DNA of 19,682 bases from Thermoplasmata archaeon (GTDB lineage Archaea > Thermoplasmatota > Thermoplasmata > Lutacidiplasmatales > UBA184), in assembly GCA_021828085.1 (NCBI GenBank), contig JAKATE010000018.1:1-19682 (forward strand). The letters run 5' to 3'. The position numbers were made by a program, and so were the translations under genes. The notes under the pieces are model-generated. The model ran no database searches, was not told the DNA's origin, and saw only the letters and a list, made by a program, of their open reading frames with translations. Every line of letters begins with the position of its first letter. Position 1 is the first letter of the stretch. Below, piece by piece: positions 13,702 to 19,682 of the stretch.

Positions 13702-14415
13702 TCAGGCGTGGATATTTTCCCTTCCCCCGTTGAGCGGAACGCCACCGGTGGGCGGCGGGACCCAGAGCATCGGGAGCTCCCGGGCCCTCAGCCACCCGAT
13801 CGCCAGACGGGACTCGATCCGCCGGAGCATGACCGAGAGGCTGCCTTTGGACTGGCCGAGCGCCTCCGCGAGCTCCGTCAGGGACGCGCGACGCGGATGG
13901 GCGTAGTACCCGAGGCGCATGGCCTCCAGATAGACCCGCTCCTGCTCCGGCGTGAGCCCTTCGAGCGAACTCTCCGCGAGCGAGGGGGCCACCGAGAGCA
14001 CCCGACTGCCGGGGAGTTCGCGCAGGACGAGCCCCGCGGTCCGACGAAGGGTCGCGTGGGACCCGAGGATCTCCCAGTACGCCCAGCCCGAGCGAACGGC
14101 GAAGGGCACGCGGGGGAGCACTTCGCCCTCCGAGACCAGCTCGGCGAGCACGGTGGGGCGGTAACGGACCCCCCAGAGCGCGCCGGCGGGGGTCCGGTAG
14201 AGCTCCTCGGAGCGGATCCCTGACGGAGGTCTCGCGAACCATCGGCGCGCCTGGGGAATGGCCCGCGAGCCGACCCAGATATGCGCGAGAGCGATGGCGT
14301 GCGGCTCGGCGGGAACGAAGTTGAGGACCCAGAAGAGCTCGTCCGGGTTGCTTCGGGAGAGCCCGGAGAGCCAGTAGTCCTCCGGCAGCTTCAGTTCCAG
14401 CCGTAGCAGACCCAC
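13702..14415 (-). CDS. Bacterio-opsin-activator type (HTH_10) transcriptional regulator
   Basis: The 237-residue protein ends in a helix-turn-helix of the Bat/HTH_10 type common in archaea (~154-204: LTPEQERVYLEAMRLGYY, then TELAEALGQSKGSLSVMLRRIESRL). The N-terminal ~150 residues are a sensor-like region without a motif I can name. They contain several Trp and Tyr (FWVLNFVP, WEILGSHATLRRTAGLVLREL) in a layout typical of the unnamed N-domains of HTH_10 proteins. The start is a GTG at 14415. No in-frame start occurs in the nine codons before it that I checked. It is divergent from the glycosyltransferase-phosphatase pair and may share their palindromic promoter element, which makes those genes candidate targets. 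The ligand is unknown. Confidence is good for the class and low for the targets. Confidence 0.85.
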   Translation of the reverse strand: MGLLRLELKLPEDYWLSGLSRSNPDELFWVLNFVPAEPHAIALAHIWVGSRAIPQARRWFARPPSGIRSEELYRTPAGALWGVRYRPTVLAELVSEGEVLPRVPFAVRSGWAYWEILGSHATLRRTAGLVLRELPGSRVLSVAPSLAESSLEGLTPEQERVYLEAMRLGYYAHPRRASLTELAEALGQSKGSLSVMLRRIESRLAIGWLRARELPMLWVPPPTGGVPLNGGRENIHA

Positions 14416-14474
14416 GCTCGCTCCGTCCCCACGGCAAGGCCGCGAAGGGCAGCCGCGGGGACGTGGGTCGGTGC

Positions 14475-14482
14475 CTTAAGAT
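14475..14482 (+). promoter_or_regulatory. Candidate TATA box of the glycosyltransferase gene
   Basis: CTTAAGAT is centred about 33 bases before the ATG at 14512, giving a short leader. The core CTTAAG is self-complementary, so the same element could also serve the divergent HTH_10 gene, whose GTG is ~63 bases away on the other side. Its position makes the in-frame ATG at 14485 an unlikely start. Confidence 0.45.
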
Positions 14483-14511
14483 GTATGATGCCCTTCGGGT
14501 CCCCCGGGGGG

Positions 14512-15891
14512 ATGCGATTGGCCAGCACCATTCGGCTAGGAGTGAGCACCCAGACCCCTCCGCTCGTGCCCCTGCCGGGGCTGCGCTCCCACAAGGATGG
14601 CGCCCGGTGGATGCGCGGACGGGACTACCGTCCCGGCGTGGGAGGGGTGGTCCCCATGATGCGCTCGCTGCTCAAGCATGCCCAGTTCCGCTGGGTGAGC
14701 CCGAACCCCTGGTGGATCTGCCTGGGCTTCCCGGGGGCCCCGCACTGGGTCCAGAGCGACGAGGGGTTCCGGGTGAGCTTCGTGGACCTCCCGGAAGAGG
14801 TCCGCGGGAAGTACAACGCGTTCAAGCGGGCGATCTGGGACGCGGTCCATGGCGCCTCGGAGTTCCGATTCCAGGTGGACGACTACCGCGCCTTCCTGGA
14901 CTACAGCATGGCGACCGCGGACCGTCTGCTCTCCATCCGCGACGAGGTGGACGCCTACTACGTGAACGACTTCCAGCAGATCCAGGTGGGACCCGCCCTC
15001 GGCCCGACCGCCCCGGCGGTCCTGCGCTGGCACGTTCCCTTCAACGTGAAGGGGCTCAATCCCTCCGCCCAGCGCTTCTTCGTGAAGTCGGTGGAGGGAT
15101 TTGACGCGGTGGTCGTCTCCACCCGGCGCGATCTCGAGGGGCTCATCGGGCTGGGCTTCCAAGGCCGGGCCTACCAGATCTACCCTTACGTCGACCCGGG
15201 AGAGTTCCCCCAGGTGGGCTCCTCGGCCCAGGAAGCGTTCCGGGAACGCTGGAAGATCCCCCCGGGGGCCCCCGTGGTCCTCTGCGTGGCCCGCATGGAC
15301 CCGCAGAAGCGACAGGACCTCCTGCTCGAGGCCCTCCCGGCCCTTCGGCGACGCTTCCCCAACCTCGTCCTGCTCCTCATCGGCAACGGGAGCTTCACCT
15401 CGAGCAAGGAGGGGGGCATCGGCTCCTCCCTCGGTCAGGACTGGCGCCGCCGGCTGGAGCGCCGGGTCAAGGAGCTCCGGATGGAGGAGGCGGTCCGGTT
15501 CACCGGTTACCTGCCCGATGAGGATGTGCACGTGGCCTACTCGATCTGCGACGTGCTGGCCCTCCCCTCCCCCGCCGAGGGGTTCGGGCTCGTGGCGGTG
15601 GAGGCCTGGCTCTACCACAAGCCCGTAGTCGTCTCGGAAGGGGCGGGGGTGGCCGAGCTCGTCGGCGACGGCGTCAACGGCCTCGTCGCCCCGACCGGGT
15701 CCGTGGAGGGGCTCTCCAGCGCCCTCATCGACGTCCTCTCCGACCCGGAGCGGGCCGAGAGCATGGGGCGGATGGGCTCGCTCACCTCGCGCTTCTGCTA
15801 CACCGCCTTCGCCACCCGTCGGCTCAAGCGCGTTTTCGAAGAGGTGCTGGAGGACTACCCGCTCAAGGGGAAGGCCGCCCCGGCGGCATGA
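14512..15891 (+). CDS. GT-B glycosyltransferase (GT4-like, with trehalose-phosphate-synthase-like N-terminal half)
   Basis: The 459-residue protein is a retaining GT-B glycosyltransferase. The C-terminal half has the nucleotide-sugar site of GT4 enzymes: ARMDPQKRQDLL (~260-271), then RFTGYLPDEDVHVAYSICDVLALPSP and EGFGLVAVEAW (~356-366). The N-terminal half has GVGGVVPMM (~42-50), a VDLP-x-x-x-x-GKYNAFKRAIWDAVH stretch (~91-113), DAYYVNDFQQIQVGPAL and RWHVPF (~172-177). Their order resembles the OtsA (GT20) features for glucose-6-phosphate binding, and also TreT-type trehalose synthases. ATG 14512 is chosen over 14485 because of promoter position. The stop overlaps a HAD phosphatase start, so a sugar-phosphate glycoside (trehalose or a related compatible solute) made and then dephosphorylated is a reasonable inference. 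Ordinary glycan synthesis is the alternative. Confidence 0.85.
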   Translation: MRLASTIRLGVSTQTPPLVPLPGLRSHKDGARWMRGRDYRPGVGGVVPMMRSLLKHAQFRWVSPNPWWICLGFPGAPHWVQSDEGFRVSFVDLPEEVRGKYNAFKRAIWDAVHGASEFRFQVDDYRAFLDYSMATADRLLSIRDEVDAYYVNDFQQIQVGPALGPTAPAVLRWHVPFNVKGLNPSAQRFFVKSVEGFDAVVVSTRRDLEGLIGLGFQGRAYQIYPYVDPGEFPQVGSSAQEAFRERWKIPPGAPVVLCVARMDPQKRQDLLLEALPALRRRFPNLVLLLIGNGSFTSSKEGGIGSSLGQDWRRRLERRVKELRMEEAVRFTGYLPDEDVHVAYSICDVLALPSPAEGFGLVAVEAWLYHKPVVVSEGAGVAELVGDGVNGLVAPTGSVEGLSSALIDVLSDPERAESMGRMGSLTSRFCYTAFATRRLKRVFEEVLEDYPLKGKAAPAA

Positions 15892-16619
15892 CGGTCGTCA
15901 CCTTCGACCTCTGGAACACCCTCGTCGAGCTCTCCCCCTCCGAGGCCCGCAGCTACGTGCTCCGTCGCCACGCCCTGGGTCGCGCGTGGCTTGCCGGGAA
16001 CGAGGGAGGACGACTTCCTCCCGGACTGGCCCAGGTCCCGGTGAGGGTCCGCCGCGAGGCGGACCGCTGGGAGCGCGAGGGGAGGGTCATGACGATCGCC
16101 GAGCAGGCCCGCCGCATGGCCCGGCTCGCCCGGCGCCGTCGGTCCCCGGGACCCTACCGGGAGGCCCTCCGAGCTCTCGTCCGGAGCCTGCCGGTCCGTC
16201 CCCGGGACGGTGCCCTCGAGCTTCTCGCCGACCTCTCCTCGCAGGGTCGGCGTCTCGGGCTCATCTCGAACCTCACGCTCGAGCCCCCCGAGGCGGTCCG
16301 CGAGCTCGTCGAGCGTCTCGGGCTGGGCCGCTACCTCGAGGTGCTGGTCTTCAGCAGCGAAGTCGGAAGTTCCAAGCCGGACCCTCGGCCCTTCGCTCGT
16401 GCCCTGCGGGCACTGGGAGGGACTCCGGGCGAGGCCGTGCACATCGGGGACAGCTATCCCTCCGATGTGGTCGGGGCCCTCGCGGCAGGGTGGAGGGGGG
16501 CCGTGCTGCTCCTCGACCCGCGCCGTAGCCCCGGACCCGGGGGCGACGCGCGCGTAGCGAGGGTTCACCGTCTCTCCGAGGTGCCGGACGCCCTCCGACG
16601 GCTCCTGCCTCCCGGCTAG
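15888..16619 (+). CDS. HAD-superfamily hydrolase, probable phosphatase
   Basis: The 243-residue haloacid-dehalogenase superfamily hydrolase has a helical C1-type cap (~15-100). Motif I is FDLWNTLV with nucleophile D7; the +2 position is W9 instead of the Asp general acid of classical phosphatases. Motif II is LISNLT (S127), motif III SSKPDP (K163) and motif IV GDSYPSDVVGA (D188, D193). The +2 replacement is also seen in dehalogenase-like members and leaves the mechanism open. The start overlaps the glycosyltransferase stop as ATGA, implying coupled translation and a joint pathway, most simply dephosphorylation of the transferase product. It is not the OtsB-type HAD (C2 cap), so trehalose-6-phosphate phosphatase would be a non-orthologous assignment. 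Confidence 0.88.
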   Translation: MTVVTFDLWNTLVELSPSEARSYVLRRHALGRAWLAGNEGGRLPPGLAQVPVRVRREADRWEREGRVMTIAEQARRMARLARRRRSPGPYREALRALVRSLPVRPRDGALELLADLSSQGRRLGLISNLTLEPPEAVRELVERLGLGRYLEVLVFSSEVGSSKPDPRPFARALRALGGTPGEAVHIGDSYPSDVVGALAAGWRGAVLLLDPRRSPGPGGDARVARVHRLSEVPDALRRLLPPG

Positions 16620-16627
16620 CCTGGGGT

Positions 16628-16643
16628 CCTGCGGCTCCGCGGG
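16628..16643. terminator. Small hairpin between convergent HAD and MFS genes
   Basis: CCTGCG and CGCGGG pair around GCTC, with one G-T mismatch (G-U in RNA). The hairpin fills most of the 26 bases between the two stop codons. No T-tract follows. A role in ending transcription is only suggested by position. Confidence 0.25.
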
Positions 16644-16645
16644 GG

Positions 16646-17878
16646 TCAGCCGAAGAGGGGGAGCCTTCCCCCCCTACCGGGCCTCGGCAGGATCACCACG
16701 GTGGCGGCCGCGAAGATCCCGAGCGCGGCCATCACCTCCAGCGCGAAGGGGATGTGCGAGTAGCCCCCATACGCGAGGAGGCCCACGAGGAAGGGGCCGA
16801 GGGCCCCGCCGATCCCGGTCCCGAGCCCGAAGACGATGGAGTTGGCGAGGGTGGAGGCCCCCGAGGGGAGGTAGTCCGGGGTGAGGGACATGAGCATGGG
16901 GAAGGCGCTGAAGGTGAAGAATCCGATAAGGAGCAGGAAGAGCACGGGGAGGGCCCCGCCGGTGAGGAGGAAGCCGACGGTGGAGAGCGCGGTCCCCACC
17001 GAGCTCAAGGCCAGAAGTCCCCGCCGGTCGAACCGGTCCACGAGCACCCCGAAGATGGGCTGGCCGAGGATGCCGGCCACATAGAGGATCGCCACCTCCA
17101 GGCCGAGGTTGAGCGAACCGCCGAGGATAGGGTGATAGCTCAGGTACGTGGGCATCCAGGCGATGATCCCCTGCGAGGCGGTGGACCTGACGAAGGCCAC
17201 CACGGCGAGGAGAGCGATCCCCCTCGTGACCGTGGAGCGCAGGGAGAGCGGGCCTTCCGACCGGCGGGCGGCGTGGCCGCCCGCCTCCCGGCTCACCGAG
17301 AGCACCACCATCCCTCCTGCCACGGCGAAGAGGGCGAAGACGACGAGCGAGTCGGAAGAGCTCACGGCGAGACCGATGAGGAAGAAGATGACCGGATAGA
17401 GCGCGCGGCCGGTGCTCCCGACGGCCCCGTTGATGCCGAGGGCCTTGCCGCGCTCGGCCGGGCCGAAGCTCTGCTGGAGGAGCGTCGCGCCGAGGGGGTG
17501 GTAGAAGGCGCTTCCGAACCCCGTGAGGAAGCCGGCGGAGAGACTCAGCCCGAGCGCCGCAGAGGGGAAGGTGAGGGCGAGGTAGAAGACGCTCAGGCCG
17601 GCCCCCAGCAGGACGAGACCCGCGGCCAGCAGGCGGGCCGGGTGGCCTCCGACGTCCGCGAGGCGCCCCACGTATGGGCTGAGCAGGGAGGAGGCCGCGT
17701 AGTAGACGAGGAAGAGGATCGCCAGGTCCACGGTGTTCATCCCGTGGCCCGTCGCGAGGAGGGCGGCGACGACCGGTACGAAGAGCGAGGTGCCGTCGTT
17801 GATGAAGTGGCCGAGGGAGGTGTAGGCCAGGACCCGGAGCCGGCTCGAAAGGGCCGCTGGGGCCGCCGGACCGCTCAC
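16646..17878 (-). CDS. Major facilitator superfamily transporter
   Basis: This is a 410-residue MFS protein with about twelve transmembrane helices in two six-helix halves split by a basic loop near 200-215 (REAGGHAARRSEG). The early segment GHFINDGTSLFVPVVAALL (~23-41), the loop YVGRLADVGG between helices 2 and 3 and the equivalent GVLVDRFDRRGLLAL in the second half follow the MFS signature. GHFINDG followed by a later SAFYHPLGATLL recalls fosmidomycin-resistance (Fsr)-like MFS members, but the substrate cannot be assigned. It begins with a GTG overlapping the acyl-CoA ligase stop by four bases, so the two are one operon. A lipid- or carboxylate-related cargo would fit that pairing, as inference only. 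Confidence 0.9.
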   Translation of the reverse strand: MSGPAAPAALSSRLRVLAYTSLGHFINDGTSLFVPVVAALLATGHGMNTVDLAILFLVYYAASSLLSPYVGRLADVGGHPARLLAAGLVLLGAGLSVFYLALTFPSAALGLSLSAGFLTGFGSAFYHPLGATLLQQSFGPAERGKALGINGAVGSTGRALYPVIFFLIGLAVSSSDSLVVFALFAVAGGMVVLSVSREAGGHAARRSEGPLSLRSTVTRGIALLAVVAFVRSTASQGIIAWMPTYLSYHPILGGSLNLGLEVAILYVAGILGQPIFGVLVDRFDRRGLLALSSVGTALSTVGFLLTGGALPVLFLLLIGFFTFSAFPMLMSLTPDYLPSGASTLANSIVFGLGTGIGGALGPFLVGLLAYGGYSHIPFALEVMAALGIFAAATVVILPRPGRGGRLPLFG

Positions 17879-19608
17879 AGGGTTCCCGGAGGGAGCGGGG
17901 GAGGAGGGGCGGTCCTCAGCTCACGCTTGAGCACCTTCCCGACCATGGTCTTCGGAAGGGCGGCGACCAGGACGAACTCGCGAGGGGTCTTGTAGTGGGC
18001 CAGTCGGTCCCGGAAGAACTCGACGAGCTCGTCGACCCGGATCTTCGCCCCGGGCTTCGGCACGAGGAAGGCCTTCACCACCTCCCCGAGACGCGCGTCC
18101 GGCACCCCCACCACCGCCGCCTCGGCCACCCCCGGGAACTGGTAGAGGAGCTCCTCCACCTCGGTGGGGTAGACATTGAACCCTCCCACGATGATGAGGT
18201 CCTTCTTCCGGTCCACGACGTAGGTGTAGCCCTCGTTGTCGAGGTGCCCGATGTCCCCGGTGAGGAACCATCCGTCGACCAGGGCGCGCTGGTTCTCCTC
18301 GGGGCGGTCGAGATACCCCTTCATCACCTGCGGCCCCTTGACCGCGATCTCGCCGTCGGTCCCCGCGGGCAGGACCCGCCGCGGGTCACTGGGGTCGACG
18401 ATCTTGACGTAGGTGGAGGGGACGGGGAGTCCCACCGAGCCTTCCCGCGGGGGGACCCCGATGGGGTTGATGTGGGTCACCGGCGAGGTCTCCGAGAGAC
18501 CGTAGCCCTCCACCACCTCCCCGCCGGTGATCTCCCGGAACCTCCGGGCCACCTCGATGGGCAGGTGCGCCGAGCCGCTCACGCAGAAGCGGATGCCCCG
18601 GAGGTCCGCCTCCTTCGCCCGGGGGTGGTGGATGATGTCCGCGTAGAAGGGGGGGACCCCGGGGAAGATCGTCGGGCGGTAGCGCCGGACGTACTCGAAG
18701 ATGAGCTCGGCCGAAGGGGGGAGGGGCTGGGTCACCAGCGTCGCCCCGTAGAGGAGGGCGCAGTTGAGCGCGGCGGTCATCCCGTAGACATGGAAGAAGG
18801 GGATCAGGGCGAGCAGGACCTCCTCCCCCTCCCGGTAGCCGGTGAGCCAGGCACGGACCTGGCGCGCGTTCACCACCAGGTTGGCATGGGTGAGCATGGC
18901 CGCCTTGGGGGAACCCGTCGTCCCCCCCGTGTACTGCAGCACGGCCACGTCCTCAAGCGCGTTCAGCGCGACCTCCGGGACCTTCCCTTCGGTCCGGAGG
19001 AGGCGGCGGAACGGCTCGAAAGGGAAGTGGGGGAGACGGGGGTCCCGACCCTGGCGGCGGAGGGCGCCGTTGACGAAAGGACGGGCCCAGAGCGGGGCGT
19101 CCTCCCGGAGCCGCGCGATGAAGCGGTGCGGGATCTCCGCGGACTCCGGCACTGACTCGAGGCCGTGGGAGAGGATGTCCAGGGTGACGATCCCCTTGGG
19201 ACGGGAGTCGGAGAGGGGCTTGCTCAGGTCGTCCCGGACGTAGAGGGGGCTGATCTGCACGACCTCGAGGCCGAGCCGGAGCGCGGCGAAGTAGGAGAAG
19301 ACGTACTCGGGGCAGTTCGGCAGGAGGAGCGCCAGCCGGTCCCCCGGCACGAAGCCGCGGGCGTGGAGGGCCGCCGCCACGTGCCCGATGTCGTCCCAGA
19401 GCTCCTGATAGGTCCACCGGCGCTCGAGCCCCGGCCGTAGCGAGAAGACCAGGGCGTCCCGACGGGCCCACTTCTTCACGGCCTGTTCCAGCAGCTCCGG
19501 GATCGTCTCGGTCCCCACCGGTACGTCCCGGGGGACCCCCGGGGGGTAGGAGCCGAGCCACGGCCGCTCCGGGTCGTCCGCTCGGGTCCGGACCTCGCTC
19601 GCGCTCAA
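17875..19608 (-). CDS. Long-chain fatty acid-CoA ligase (AMP-forming)
   Basis: This ANL-superfamily enzyme activates fatty acids with ATP and CoA. The 577 residues include the ATP loop YTGGTTGSPK (226-235), VVEGYGLSETSP (365-376), WFLTGDIG (447-454), the hinge DRKKDLIIVGGFNVYP (466-481) and the C-terminal catalytic lysine K558 in LPKTMVGKVLKREL. Length and motifs fit FadD. A run rich in Arg/Pro (~165-210) precedes the ATP loop and is typical of long-chain enzymes. The open frame starts with TTG at 19608; no better start lies nearby, and the next in-frame GTG (about residue 31) is a weaker option. With the acyl-CoA dehydrogenase end at the left edge it supports fatty-acid degradation. It is translationally coupled to the MFS gene. 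Chain-length preference is unknown. Confidence 0.93.
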   Translation of the reverse strand: MSASEVRTRADDPERPWLGSYPPGVPRDVPVGTETIPELLEQAVKKWARRDALVFSLRPGLERRWTYQELWDDIGHVAAALHARGFVPGDRLALLLPNCPEYVFSYFAALRLGLEVVQISPLYVRDDLSKPLSDSRPKGIVTLDILSHGLESVPESAEIPHRFIARLREDAPLWARPFVNGALRRQGRDPRLPHFPFEPFRRLLRTEGKVPEVALNALEDVAVLQYTGGTTGSPKAAMLTHANLVVNARQVRAWLTGYREGEEVLLALIPFFHVYGMTAALNCALLYGATLVTQPLPPSAELIFEYVRRYRPTIFPGVPPFYADIIHHPRAKEADLRGIRFCVSGSAHLPIEVARRFREITGGEVVEGYGLSETSPVTHINPIGVPPREGSVGLPVPSTYVKIVDPSDPRRVLPAGTDGEIAVKGPQVMKGYLDRPEENQRALVDGWFLTGDIGHLDNEGYTYVVDRKKDLIIVGGFNVYPTEVEELLYQFPGVAEAAVVGVPDARLGEVVKAFLVPKPGAKIRVDELVEFFRDRLAHYKTPREFVLVAALPKTMVGKVLKRELRTAPPPPLPPGTL

Positions 19609-19618
19609 CGTCGTCGCC

Positions 19619-19681
19619 CTAGGGCTCCCCTGTCGTGCTCTCCTTCTCGAAGACCATGCCCCGACGGTACGAGCTCACCAG
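19619..19681 (-). CDS. C-terminal tail of an unidentified gene (5' end outside window)
   Basis: On the minus strand a frame entering from the right edge encodes LVSSYRRGMVFEKESTTGEP and ends at a TAG ten bases before the acyl-CoA ligase start. Eighteen of its twenty codons end in G or C, as in the neighbouring genes, while one alternative frame that I compared does not show this. The spacing suggests it is the upstream gene of the same operon. Twenty residues are too few to name a family. Confidence 0.45.
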   Translation of the reverse strand: MVSSYRRGMVFEKESTTGEP

Positions 19682-19682
19682 A

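Noticed and set aside
16754..17995. Plus-strand 413-codon open frame opposite the MFS transporter
   Set aside because: It is a Glu/Gly/Arg-rich shadow of the transporter's hydrophobic codons with no family resemblance.
1..19682. CRISPR arrays, insertion sequences, tRNA or rRNA genes
   Set aside because: No regularly spaced repeats, transposase motifs, terminal inverted repeats or tRNA-like cloverleaf sequence were seen on reading both strands.

Overview
The window is GC-rich and densely coded, with almost no non-coding DNA, and it looks archaeal. The archaeal markers are an asparaginyl-tRNA-synthetase-related asparagine synthetase without an anticodon domain, a bacterio-opsin-activator type (HTH_10) regulator, a separate-subunit pyruvate/2-oxoacid:ferredoxin oxidoreductase, an Lrp/AsnC regulator, and promoters with TATA-like boxes about 24-28 bases before start codons, which suggests leaderless mRNAs. 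Genes inside operons instead carry GGAGG-type ribosome binding sites and ATGA overlaps. A GC-rich Thermoplasmata-like archaeon is my best guess. No rRNA or taxonomic marker is present, so this is inference.

Layout: (1) 2-214, the C-terminal end of an acyl-CoA dehydrogenase, running tail-to-tail into (2) 192-3210, a minus-strand por operon of a gamma-delta fusion, alpha and beta subunits. (3) 3320-4249, a branched-chain aminotransferase divergent from por. (4) 4521-11999, a ten-gene plus-strand cluster for a group 3b (sulfhydrogenase/NAD(P)-linked) [NiFe] hydrogenase: hydB-like, a cNMP-domain protein, hydG-, hydD- and hydA-like subunits, maturation protease, a short HypA, HypC, an EamA transporter and a DUF6390-type protein. 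(5) 12013-13505, a divergent Lrp/AsnC regulator and asparagine synthetase around an AT-rich promoter island with a perfect inverted repeat. (6) 13702-14415, an HTH_10 regulator divergent from (7) 14512-16619, a glycosyltransferase and HAD phosphatase with overlapping ends. (8) 16646-19608, an MFS transporter and long-chain acyl-CoA ligase on the minus strand, with the tail of one more minus-strand gene at the right edge.

How it fits together: the 2-oxoacid oxidoreductase and the cytosolic hydrogenase both handle low-potential electrons (ferredoxin and H2/NAD(P)H). The fatty-acid genes at both ends (acyl-CoA dehydrogenase, acyl-CoA ligase) and the aminotransferase point to a heterotroph degrading lipids and amino acids under fermentative or fluctuating oxygen conditions. 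The hydrogenase cluster has the gene content I associate with bacterial (especially actinobacterial) group 3b loci, including the HTH-less cNMP protein and the DUF6390 protein, so it may have been acquired by transfer. The least understood parts are the DUF6390 protein, the HypA lacking its zinc domain, the cNMP protein and the EamA transporter embedded in the hydrogenase operon. The best regulatory signal is the candidate Lrp/AsnC operator between the regulator and asparagine synthetase genes.
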